From Arenimonas sp. (GTDB taxonomy: Bacteria > Pseudomonadota > Gammaproteobacteria > Xanthomonadales > Xanthomonadaceae): 64,000 bases of DNA. The stretch covers positions 1 through 64,000 of the forward strand of contig JAPLSJ010000131.1 in NCBI GenBank assembly GCA_026398695.1. Reading direction: 5' to 3'. A model generated the notes under the pieces. The model had not been told where the DNA came from. It searched no databases and was given only the letters and a program-made list of their open reading frames with translations. The translations under genes and the position numbers were made by a program. Shown piece after piece: positions 9,656-19,900 of the stretch. Within the stretch, counting starts at the first letter, position 1. Each line of letters starts with the position of its first letter.

Positions 9656-10534
9656 ATGTCCGCTGCGCTCTTCGCCGTCGTCGTCTCGCTCCTGCTGGGG
9701 CACGTCTTTCCGTCGCTGCCTTCGCTGCGGCGGTACGACTGGTTCATTGGCTGGCTGCACTGGCTGGGCCGGCAGTCGGGCGGCGAGTGGCCCAACCGCG
9801 TGGGCCTGCTGATCGCGGTGGGCTTGCCGCTGCTGGCGGTGGGCGCGTCGCAGTTCCTGATCGACGACCTCTGGTACGGCCTGCCGGCCTTTGGCTTCGC
9901 GCTGCTGGCGCTGCTGTACACCTGGGGCCCGCGCGACCTGAGCCTGGACGTGGAGGAAGTGATCGAGGCCCGTGGCCCCGAGGCGCGCCGCGCCGCGGCC
10001 GTGGCGCTGTTCCCCGACGGCGGCGAGCCGGTGGTGGAAGGCCCGACGCTGGTGGCGGCGGTGTTCCGCTGCGCGCTGTGGCGCTGGTTCGGCGTGCTGT
10101 TCTGGTTCCTGGTGGCGGGCGCGGTGGGTGCGCTGGGCTACCGGCTGATTTCCCTGTGCGCGCAGGGCGAAGCGCGCCGCAGCCTGCCCGAAGGCCAGCG
10201 CGGCCTGGCGCGCACCACGCTGGCGCTGCTCAACTGGCCCGTGGCGCAGCTGATGACCTTCGCGCTGGCGCTGGCCGCCGACTTCGACCGCGTGCTCAGC
10301 GCCTGGCGCGACTGGCACACGCAGGGCGTGCGGCTGGACCCGGGCTTCCTGGACGCCGCCGCGCGCGCCAGCGTGGCCAGCGAACTCGCCGAAGAAGACG
10401 CCTACGCCGTCGACGGCCCCGCGCAGGCGCCCGACCTGCTGGAGCTGCGCGACGCGATGAGCCTGGTCTGGCGCATCCTGCTGCTGTGGCTGGGCGTGCT
10501 GGCGCTGCTGGTGCTTGCGGGCTGGGCGATTTGA
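9656..10534 (+). CDS. AmpE-like regulatory membrane protein
   Basis: Multi-TM, RYDWFIGWLHWL N-terminal region, AmpE-like layout. Confidence 0.65.
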   Translation: MSAALFAVVVSLLLGHVFPSLPSLRRYDWFIGWLHWLGRQSGGEWPNRVGLLIAVGLPLLAVGASQFLIDDLWYGLPAFGFALLALLYTWGPRDLSLDVEEVIEARGPEARRAAAVALFPDGGEPVVEGPTLVAAVFRCALWRWFGVLFWFLVAGAVGALGYRLISLCAQGEARRSLPEGQRGLARTTLALLNWPVAQLMTFALALAADFDRVLSAWRDWHTQGVRLDPGFLDAAARASVASELAEEDAYAVDGPAQAPDLLELRDAMSLVWRILLLWLGVLALLVLAGWAI

Positions 10535-10965
10535 TGGAGCCGGCGCGGGCGCCGGCCTACCTTGAACCGACGCGATCGGGGCGGCTGCGGCTGGTCCTGA
10601 CGAGGGCGCTGCTGTTCCTGTGGTTCATGTCGCACCTGTGGTGGATGCCCGCCGTGGTTGCCCGTATCGATTTCGACAACCCGTGCGCGAGCCTGGCGAC
10701 CCTTCAGGGGATCTTGGCCTACCTCCTGGTGGTGCCCTGGGTGCCCGTGGTGCTGTTTGCCCTGTGGTCCTGGCAGACCTTCCGTGCCGGGCAGTCCCCG
10801 ACGCCAGGGTCGCGGGTCCTGTTCCGCACGCGTATCCGGACAGGGTGGTGGGCGAGGCTGGACGCCCTCGGCTTCGCGGCATTTGCGGCCATGTTCGCCG
10901 TGGTGGCAATGATCGTCTGGCGCGAGCTGGACGTCCTCGCGATCTTCATCAACCACGGCTGCTGA
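10534..10965 (+). CDS. Hypothetical membrane protein, coupled to the upstream gene (TGATG)
   Basis: MEPARAPAYLEPTRSGRLRLVLTRALLFLWFMSHLWWMP...; about three TM segments. Confidence 0.6.
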   Translation: MEPARAPAYLEPTRSGRLRLVLTRALLFLWFMSHLWWMPAVVARIDFDNPCASLATLQGILAYLLVVPWVPVVLFALWSWQTFRAGQSPTPGSRVLFRTRIRTGWWARLDALGFAAFAAMFAVVAMIVWRELDVLAIFINHGC

Positions 10966-11033
10966 CCCAGCGCAGCCCTTCCATCCAGGCGCGAAGCTGC
11001 CCCAATCCGACGTCTGGCGGCGAGGCTGAGGCC

Positions 11034-11444
11034 TCAGCCGAAGCCACCCGGCGCGAGCCAGGAAAAAGGCGGCCAAGGCAGGTTGCGCAATACGCCGTAG
11101 CCGATCAGCACGACGGCCCAGACCCGCGCGTTGCCCAGGTGCCGGGCCAGCGGCGCCATCGCCTGGGGCAGCAGCTGCAGCTCACGCGCCACGAGCACCG
11201 CCACGGGCGGCAGCGACACCACCATCAGCGGGTTCATCGCCAGCGCGCCCGGCAGGTCGCCGTGCAGCAGCGCGTGCAGCGCGCGCGTGGTGCCGCAGCC
11301 CGGGCAGAACAGCCCGGTGAGCCACAGCGACGGGCAGGGCGGCAGCGGGTTGCCGGCCTCGTGCGGATCGAATATCCACAGTACCGCTGCTCCGGCCGCC
11401 GCCGCGGCCAGCAGGCCCAGCAATGGCCACCAGCGCGGACTCAA
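11034..11444 (-). CDS. DUF2752 family membrane protein
   Basis: PPCPSLWLTGLFCPGCGTTRALHALLHGD signature. Confidence 0.8.
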   Translation of the reverse strand: MSPRWWPLLGLLAAAAAGAAVLWIFDPHEAGNPLPPCPSLWLTGLFCPGCGTTRALHALLHGDLPGALAMNPLMVVSLPPVAVLVARELQLLPQAMAPLARHLGNARVWAVVLIGYGVLRNLPWPPFSWLAPGGFG

Positions 11445-11469
11445 CGGGACAAGGCGCCTGCGTTCGCGG

Positions 11470-11865
11470 TCACTGGCTACCGCCGCTGATCACGGCCGCC
11501 ATCACCAGCAGGAAGTAGCCCGCAGCGATGACCAGGATGCTGCCGGCGGAGATCCAGGACCACAGCTTGGCCTGGTCGGAGGCGTACTGTGCACCGGCCA
11601 CGTCGCCGGCCATGAACTTCGAGTCCACCTGCGCGGCATAGACGATGGCCACGATGCCGCCGGGCAGGCAGCAGAACAGCGTGACCAGGATCGCCCACAC
11701 CAGGTGGTTGGGCGGGCCGACCACGTGCGTGCGCGCCGGCGCATACGGCGCCGCGGGCGGCAGCGTGTCCATCGGCGGCTTGGTCACGGGCACCAGGATT
11801 TCGCCGCAGGCGGCGCACTGGAGCGCCCGGTCGCTGTTCTCGTGGCCGCACTTCTGGCAGTACAT
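11470..11865 (-). CDS. Zinc-ribbon + CD225/dispanin family membrane protein
   Basis: MYCQKCGHENSDRALQCAACGE; PPNHLVWAILVTLFCCLPGGIVAIVYAAQVDSKFMAGD. Confidence 0.8.
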   Translation of the reverse strand: MYCQKCGHENSDRALQCAACGEILVPVTKPPMDTLPPAAPYAPARTHVVGPPNHLVWAILVTLFCCLPGGIVAIVYAAQVDSKFMAGDVAGAQYASDQAKLWSWISAGSILVIAAGYFLLVMAAVISGGSQ

Positions 11866-11980
11866 GGGTTCCCCTGGGTGGCGTCGAAGCGACGCCTTGC
11901 GCGCAAGCTGCCCACGTTAGCGGGATGTGACGAGCGCGGTCAATCGCGCGCTTCGCTGCGTCTGCGCGCGCGCCCGTGCG

Positions 11981-13873
11981 CTAGGCCTTGTCGCCGCGCA
12001 GCTGTCGCACCGTGGCTTCCAGCGCTTCGGCGGTGGCGGTTTCGCCGGGTACCGCGGGCACGGCCACCACTTCGATGCGCGCGCGGAAGCGGCGCGGCAG
12101 GCGCAGGCGGCGCATGCGTGAATCCTGCCGGCTCCACATGCTGTCCCACATGCCCTTGAGCGCCATCGGCACCACCGGCACGGCGCGGCGCTCGAGGATC
12201 TTTTCCACGCCGCCCTTGAACGGCGCGATGTTGCCGTCCTTGGTCAGTGCGCCCTCGGGGAAGATGCACACCAGCTGGCCGTCGGCGAGCGCCGCATCCA
12301 CTTCGTCAAAGGCCTTCCGCATCATCTCCGGGTCTTCGCGCGCGCCGGCGATGGGGATGGCCTTGGCGGTGCGGAAGATCCAGCTCATCACCGGGATCTG
12401 GAAGATCTTGTAGTACATGACGAAGCGGATCGGCCTGGGCACCGAGGCGCTGATGACCAGCGCGTCCATGTAGCTGACGTGGTTGCACACCAGCAGGGCC
12501 GCGCCTTCGTCGGGCACGTGTTCCTCGATGCCGTCGGTGCGCACGCGGTACAGCGTGCGCACGTAGATCCAGGCCAGGAAGCGCATGAAGAACTCGGGCA
12601 CGATCGTGAAGATCCAGATCGTCACGATGGCGTTCATGATCGCCACCGCCAGGAACACCTGCGGGATCGACCAGCCCAGCTTCTGCTGCACCAGCAGGCT
12701 GCCCATCGCGGCGGCCACGATGAACACGGCGTTCTGTACGTTGGTGGCGGCGATCACGCGCGACAGTTCGTCGCCCGGCGTGCGGCTCTGCACCAGCGCG
12801 AACAGCGGCACCACGAAGAAACCGGCGAACATGCCGATCATCGTCAGGTCGAACATGATGCGCGCGCTGCCGGGCTGGGCGATGAAGCCGCCCACGTCCA
12901 GCCCGCCCACCGGGGCCAGCCCCGTGCGCGCGAAATACAGGTCCAGCGCGAAGGCGGTGATGCCCAGCGCGCCCATCGGCACCAGGCCGATTTCCACCGT
13001 GCGCCCGGACAGCTTCTCGCACATCAGCGAGCCCACGCCGGTGCCGATGGAGAACAGCGCCAGGCACAGCAGGTACACCGTGAGGTTGCCGTCGGCCGCG
13101 CCCAGGTGCAGTTCGGCGTAGTTGGGCAGCTGCGCCGACAGCGCCGTGCCCACGAACCAGAACCAGGAAATGCCCAGCACCGAGTTGCTCACCGACTTCT
13201 GCTTGCGCATCAGCCGCATCACGCCCAGCGTTTCCTTCACCGGGATCCAGCTGACCTTGAGCTCGGGGGCGCCGGCGGGCGCGCGCGGGATGGCGCGGCT
13301 CACCAGGTGGCCGATCACCGCCAGCGCGATCACCGCCGCCGCGGCGTACACCGGGCCCGACTCGGCGTTCATCAGCAGCACGATGCCGGTGATCATGCCC
13401 AGCAGGATCGAGATCGAGGTGACCATCTCGATCAGGCCGTTGCCGCCCGTCAGCTCCTCGGGCTTGAGCACCTGCGGCAGGATCGAATACTTCACCGGCC
13501 CGAACAGCGTGGACTGCAGGCCCGTGAGGAACAGCACCACCAGCAGCAGCGCCGGCCAGCCCATCACGAAGCCCACCGCCGCCAGCGACATGATCGCGAT
13601 CTCCATCGCGGTGGTGACGCGGATCAGCGCCGCCTTCTCGTACTTCTCGGCGATCTGCCCGGCCGTGGCCGAGAACAGGAAGTAGGGAAGGATGAACAGC
13701 GCCGGCGCCAGGTTCGAGTACAGCGCCACCTGGTCGTTGCTCAGGCCCAGGGCGATGATCAGCCCCAGCATGGCGTTGCGGAACACGTTGTCGTTGAACG
13801 CGCCCAGCGCCGCCGTGAGGAAGAAGGGCAGGAAGCGCCGCTGTTTCAGCAGCTCGAACTGGTTGTGGGCCAT
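11981..13873 (-). CDS. MFS transporter fused to PlsC-type 1-acylglycerol-phosphate acyltransferase
   Basis: N-terminal 12-TM-like MFS; C-terminal NHVSYMDAL...FPEGALTKDG acyltransferase motifs. Confidence 0.88.
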   Translation of the reverse strand: MAHNQFELLKQRRFLPFFLTAALGAFNDNVFRNAMLGLIIALGLSNDQVALYSNLAPALFILPYFLFSATAGQIAEKYEKAALIRVTTAMEIAIMSLAAVGFVMGWPALLLVVLFLTGLQSTLFGPVKYSILPQVLKPEELTGGNGLIEMVTSISILLGMITGIVLLMNAESGPVYAAAAVIALAVIGHLVSRAIPRAPAGAPELKVSWIPVKETLGVMRLMRKQKSVSNSVLGISWFWFVGTALSAQLPNYAELHLGAADGNLTVYLLCLALFSIGTGVGSLMCEKLSGRTVEIGLVPMGALGITAFALDLYFARTGLAPVGGLDVGGFIAQPGSARIMFDLTMIGMFAGFFVVPLFALVQSRTPGDELSRVIAATNVQNAVFIVAAAMGSLLVQQKLGWSIPQVFLAVAIMNAIVTIWIFTIVPEFFMRFLAWIYVRTLYRVRTDGIEEHVPDEGAALLVCNHVSYMDALVISASVPRPIRFVMYYKIFQIPVMSWIFRTAKAIPIAGAREDPEMMRKAFDEVDAALADGQLVCIFPEGALTKDGNIAPFKGGVEKILERRAVPVVPMALKGMWDSMWSRQDSRMRRLRLPRRFRARIEVVAVPAVPGETATAEALEATVRQLRGDKA

Positions 13874-13934
13874 GGATCCCCCGGAAGCAATGCCCGGAGC
13901 CTACCAGCGGCCCCCATTCCCGCCTAGCCAAAAA

Positions 13935-13960
13935 GAAAGGGGCCGGTTTCCCGGCCCCTT
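13935..13960 (-). terminator. Terminator of the giant autotransporter gene
   Basis: On the minus strand: ggggccgggaaaccggccccTTTCTTTTT. Confidence 0.8.
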
Positions 13961-13984
13961 CGTTGTTGCGATATGGCGCTTGGC

Positions 13985-16900
13985 TTAGAACTGCTTCTGC
14001 ACGTTCACGCTCACGCCGTTGTCGGACTCGCCGCTGCTGCCGACCTGGCCGCGATACTCCAGGCGCCAGCCCCAGCCGCTCTTGAGGTCGAACAGCGCAC
14101 CCAGGCCCACCATGAAGCGGTTGTTGTCGAAGCCCGTGGAGGACAGACCGTACACCGGGCCGCCGACCAGGTCGGCGTAGCGGATCAGGGCGTCGGAGCT
14201 GCCGCTGAAGTCGTGCTGGTACTCCAGGCGCACCTGCGGGGTGAAGCGGCCCCAGGTCTGCTCGAACTGCCAGTCCACGCGCATGCCGAGGTTGCCGGTG
14301 GTGGTGTCCACGTCCATCTCGTCGAAGCTCAGCGCGTAGATCGGGTCACCGGTTTCGGTGTACGCGTCCAGGCGGGCCTGGGCCACGTCGAGGCGGGCGT
14401 ACGGGGTGAACAGCATGTTCTCCCGCACGATGTCCGCGCCCACCGACACCGAGGCGAACTTCTGGCTGCCGTCGCGCTGGCCGTTGACCAGGCCACCGTT
14501 GGCGGTGACGTAGCGGCGCAGGTCGTAGTCCAGCGACTGGTAGCCCAGCAGCGTGTCCATGAACCAGCGGCCCGGGTGGTAGCTGGCGTAGATCGCCACC
14601 GTGCGCGCGTCGCCATCCAGGCGGCTGCCGTCGTTGCCGATGGCGTTTTCGTCCGTGCCGTAGCCGAAGCCACCGCCGATGACGAACTCCTCGTTGACCC
14701 GGTAGTCGATGCCGGTGCTCAGGCCATCGGTCTCGAAGTCGATGTCGGCACCGCCGTTGCGGCCGTCCTGGCTGCCCGAGCGGATCATGCCACCCAGCCA
14801 CGTGCCCACCGGGCCGCCGTCGCCGCCGCCGCTGCCGCTGGCAGCGCCGTTGGCATTGGCGCCATTGGCCAGGCCGTTGCCGCCGCGGAAGCCGTTGGCG
14901 TCAGGCTTGCACGGGTCGGCGCCGTAGCCCACCAGCGGCTCGATGCAGGGGCGGTCGATGGCGAAGCTGAGGCCGTTGTCGAAGCCACCCTCACCACCGT
15001 TGTGCAACCGCTCCAGGCGCTGCTGGAAGTTGTTGATCTGCGTGGTGGCGAAGCGCTTGGTGGATTCAACCTGTGCATCCACCAGGCCGCGCACTTCCGC
15101 ATCCTGCGACGGATCCGGACGCGGCTGCACGGTGATGGTGACCGTGGCCGGCGTGGAGGTGGTGAAGGCATTGCTCAGCGTGTAGGTCACCACCGAGACG
15201 CCGCTGAAGGCGCTGTTGGGGGTGAACGTGAGCACGTAGTTGCCGCCCGAGGCCGCGATGGCCGTGGTGCCCGAACCGGCCGGCGACAGCGAGACCACCG
15301 CGGCACCGGTGAACGGACCGCCGGCGGCGCCACTGTTCAGGGTCACCTGCACCGGCGTGGCCGGCGTGGTGGTGGCCGTGAGGTTGGTGGCGACCGGCAG
15401 CGGGTTCACCGTCACCGTCACGGTGGCCGGCGCGGAGCTGCCGCCCGGGCCGCTGGCGATGTAGGTGAAGGTGACCGTCGGCGAGGCCGTGGTCGGCGCG
15501 GTGTAAATGATGCTCAGGCCCGACACCACCGCGGTGCCCTGGCTGGGCGGCGTGGCGATGGCGATGCTGGTGATCGGCGCGGCCGACACGTCGTTGCCGG
15601 TGACGGCGATGGTGATGGCCTGGCCGGCCAGCACCGTGGCGGTGTCGTTGTTGGCCACCGGCGGTGCGAACACGATCTCGACCGAGTACGCCTGGGCCAC
15701 GGTGGCCGCGGTGCCGCCGGTGCTGTCGGTGGCGGTGACGGTGAAGTTGGACGTGCCCGCCGCGGTCGGCGTGCCGCTGATCGTGCCGGTGGCCGACAGG
15801 TTCAGGCCCCCCGGCAGCGTGCCGGCGGTGACCGCGTAGCTGTACGGAGCCACGCCGCCGGTCGTGCTGAACGTCTGGCTGTAGGTCACGCCGACGATGC
15901 CCGAGGGCAGGGTGGCGGGCGTGAGCGTCAGCACCGGCACGGCGATCACCAGCGTGTAGGCGCGGGTGCCCGTCTGGCCGTTGGCGTCCGTGGCGGTCAC
16001 GGTGAAGTTGAAGGTGCCGCTGGACGTGGGCGTGCCCGAAAGCGCGCCACCGGACGACAGCGTCATGCCGGCCGGCAGGGCGCCCACGGTGACCGTGAAG
16101 CCATACGGACCCACGCCGCCGGTGGCCGACAGCGTGGCGCTGTAGGCCTGCGCCGCGGTGCCGTTGGCCAGCGTGGCCGGGTTCACCACGATGGTCGGTG
16201 CCGGCACGCTGATCGTGTAGTTCCGCGCGATCGAGAACGGCGCACCCGCACCGGTCAGCACCGTGTCGGTGGCGGTGACCGTGATCGGGTAGCTGCCCGG
16301 CACGGTCGGCGTGCCCGACAGCGTGTTGCCGCTGAAGGTGACGCCGGCCGGCAGGGCGCCGGTGGCCACGTAGCTGAAGCTGCCCGAACCGCCGCCGGCG
16401 GTGAACGCCTGCGAGTACGCCACGCCGTAGGGCGCGTTGAGCGTGCCCGCGGCCGGAGTCAGGGTCAGCGTCGGCGCCGCGAGGGTCACGGTGTAGGCCC
16501 GCGAACCGGTCTGGCCGTTGGCGTCGCTGGCGGTGACGGTGAAGTTGAACGTGCCCACTTCATTGGACGTGCCCGACAGCGCGCCGCCGGAGGCCAGCGT
16601 GATGCCGCTGGGCAGCGTGCCCGCCGTGACCGCGAAGCCGTAGGGAGCGACGCCGCCGGTGGCCGTGAGCGTCTGGCTGTAGGCCGAGGCCGCCACCGGG
16701 TTGGGCAGGGTGGCGGGATTCACCACGATGGTCGGGGCCGGGACGTTGAGCGTGTAGTTCACCGCCACGGTGAACGGCGCGCCGGTGCCGGTGGAGCCGG
16801 TGTCGGTGGCGGTCACCGTGATCGGATAGTTGCCCGGTGCGGTCGGCGAGCCCGACAGCGTGTTGCCCGAGAACGTCATACCCGCCGGCAGCGCGCCGGT

Positions 16901-19900
16901 GAGGGCGTACGTGTACGGGCCGGTGCCGCCGCTGGCGGTGAACGCCTGCGAGAACGGCGTGGCATACGGCGCCAGGAAGCTGGCCGCAGCTGGCGTCATC
17001 GTCAGCGTCGGCGCAGCGACGGTGAGCGTGAACGCCTGGCCGACCGTGTACGGGCCGTTGCCGGTGGAGCTGTCGGTGGCCGAGACGTTCAGGTTGAAGC
17101 TGCCGGCCTGCGTGGGCGTTCCGGAGATCGTCACCGTGTTGGCGGTGGTGCCGGTGATCGACAGGCCGGCCGGCAGGTTGGTCACCTGGAAGCCGCTCCA
17201 GGGCTGCGCGCCGCCGTTGAAGGTGAACGTCTGCGTGTACGGCGCTGCGACCGTGGCCGCGAAGCCGCCGCTGGGCGTGATGGTGATCACCGGGTCGTTC
17301 ACCGTCACCGACACCGTGGCCGGCGCGGAGGTGCCGCCGCTGTTGGTGGCGGTGTAGGTGAAGCTGTCCGGACCGGCGTAGCCCACGTTGGGCTGGTACG
17401 TGATCGAGGTGCCGGTGGCGATGGCCGTGCCGTTGCTGGCCGGCGTGACGATGGCGACCGAAACCGCCGTGCCGCCGCTGATGTTGAGCGGCGCGTTGGT
17501 GGCGGCGGCGTTGTAGGCCACGGTCAGCGACGAGTTGTTGGCCACCGGCGGGAGGTCGATCACCACGATGCTGTAGCTCTGCGTCGCGGTGTACGGACCC
17601 GTGCCGGTGCTGCTGTCGGTGGCGGTGATGCTGAAGTTGAACGTGCCCAGCGCGCTCGGCGTGCCGGTGATGGCGCCCGTGGCGGCGTTGAGCGTCAAGC
17701 TGCCCGGCAGCGCGCCGGCGGTGACGGCGTAGCTGTAGGGCGAGGTGCCGCCCGAGGCCGGGGTGATGGACGCCGAATAGGCCGCGCCCAGCGTGCCGCC
17801 CGCCAGCGGCGTGGCCGGCAGGGTGATGGTCGGCGGCGCGATGGTCACGGTGTAGGCGCGGCTGCCCGCGAACGGACCCGGGAACGCGCTGCTGTCGGTG
17901 GCCGTGGCGGTGAAGTTGAAGGTGCCGCCCGCGGTCGGCGTGCCCGACAGAATGCCGCTCGGGGAGAGGGTCGTGCCCGCCGGCAGCGCGCCGGCGGTGA
18001 CGGCGAACGAGTAAGGCGCCACGCCGCCGCTGGCCGTGAGCGTCTGCGAGTACGCCGCCGCAACGGCGCCGTTGGGCACGGTGGCCGGGTTGACGGTCAC
18101 CGGCACGTCGTCGTTGCTGATGGTGCCCAGGCCCTGGTTGTCGCTGATGGTGGCGTTGACCGCACCGCTGAGGTTGACGAAGAAGGTCTCGTTGGCCTCG
18201 GGCACGATCTCGCCGATCACCGGCACGGTGATCGTGCGGGTGGTCTGGCCCGGGGTGAAGGTCAGCGTGCCGGAGGTGTTGGTGTAGTCGGCGGGCTGGG
18301 TGGCGGTGCCGTCGGCGGTGGCGAAGTTCACCTGCACTGTCTGGCCGCTGGCGGCGCTGAGGGTGACGGTGAACACCGCGTTGACGGTGCCGGCATTGCC
18401 TTCGATCAAGGTGACGTCGTTGATGGACAGGCTGGGCAGCGGGTCGTCATTGACGATGGTGCCCACGCCCTGGCCGTCCACCACCACCGCATTGACGACG
18501 TTGGTGATATTGACGAAGAAGGTCTCGCTGGTCTCGTTCAGTGTGTCGCCGTTGACCAGTACGGTGAAGGTGTAGGTGCTGCTGCCGGCCGGGATGGTCT
18601 GGCTGGTGAGGCTGCTGGCCACGTAGTCGACGCCGGCGGTGGCGCTGCCGTTGGCGGTGCCGATGTCGAAGGTGACGCCGCCCGGGCCGGCCGGGGCCGA
18701 CAGGCTGACGGTGAAGGTGAAGTTGGTGATGCCGGCGTTGCCCTCGTTGGCGGTGACGTCGTTGATGACCAGGTTCGGCAGGTCGTCGTTGAGGATCGTG
18801 CCGGTGGCGCTGTTGGGCACGCCCACCGTGTAGCCGGTGCCGGCGTTGAGGGTCAACGTGACCGTTTCGTTCGATTCGATGGTGGCGTCGGCCGTCGGGT
18901 TGACGGTGATCGTGCCGGTGGTGTTGCCGGCCGGGATGACCAGCGGCGACGTGATCGTGGCGTAGTCGGTGCCGTTGGTCGCCGTGCCGCCGATCGTGTA
19001 GTTCAACGACAGCGCGCTGAAGGAGGCCTGGTTGAGCGTGACGGTGTAGACCAGGTTGGGCGCGCCGTCTTCGGCAACGTTGGCCGGGGAGACGGAGATC
19101 GTGGCCGACGGCACGTCGTCATTGAGGATGGTGCCGGTGGCGGTGGCCGGTGCGCCCACGGTGTAGCCGGTGCCGGCCGCGACCGTCAGGGCAACGGTTT
19201 CATCGGCTTCCACCGTGCCGTCCACCGCCGGGTCGATGGTGATGGTGGCGGTGGTGGCGCCTGCGGGGATCACGACGGTGGCCACGCCGCCGGCGTAGTC
19301 GGTGCCGGAGGTCGCGGTACCGGCGGTGGTGATGTTGACCGTGGTCGGCGAAGCCAGGTTCAGGCTGCGGGTGACGGTGTAGGTGAAGTTGGTCGCGCCG
19401 TCTTCCGACACGCTGGCCGGCGCCACGGCGATGGTCACCGTGGGCGGCGGGCTGACGGTGAGCGTGAACGTCTCGAGCTCGAAGTAGCTGCCCGGGCCCG
19501 TGCTGGCGTCGGTGACGCGCAGGGTGACCGGGTAGTTGCCCGGCGCCGCGGCCGTGGTGCCGCTGACCACGCCGGCCGAGGAGACGGAAATGCCGGCGGG
19601 GAAGGTGCCGGTCTCAAGCAGGTAGCTGTGCGGGGCAACGCCGCCGGTGGTGGACAGTGCCTGGGAGAAGGGCACGTTCTGGATGGCGGTGGCCGTGGCC
19701 GGCACCAGCGTCAGGGTCGGGCTCTGAACCGTGCCGCCGTACGCCTTGTCGGCGAACTGCGCCGTGGGCGTGGTGGAATCGGTCGAGCGGACGGTGAAGG
19801 CGTAGCCGCCGCGCTGGGTGGGGGTGCCGGACACCACGCCGCCGGCCGTGAGGCTGGTGCCGACGGGCAGCGTGCCGCCCACCAGCGTGTAGGTGTAGGG

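Noticed and set aside
9787-10533. N-terminal extension of the 9787-10965 ORF
   Set aside because: Overlaps ampE-like gene in another frame; low complexity; real start likely ATG at 10534
15690-19440. Regular repeats considered as a CRISPR array
   Set aside because: Repeat unit is hundreds of bp, in frame and encodes Ig-like/Calx-beta domains; no short direct repeats with unique spacers and no cas genes
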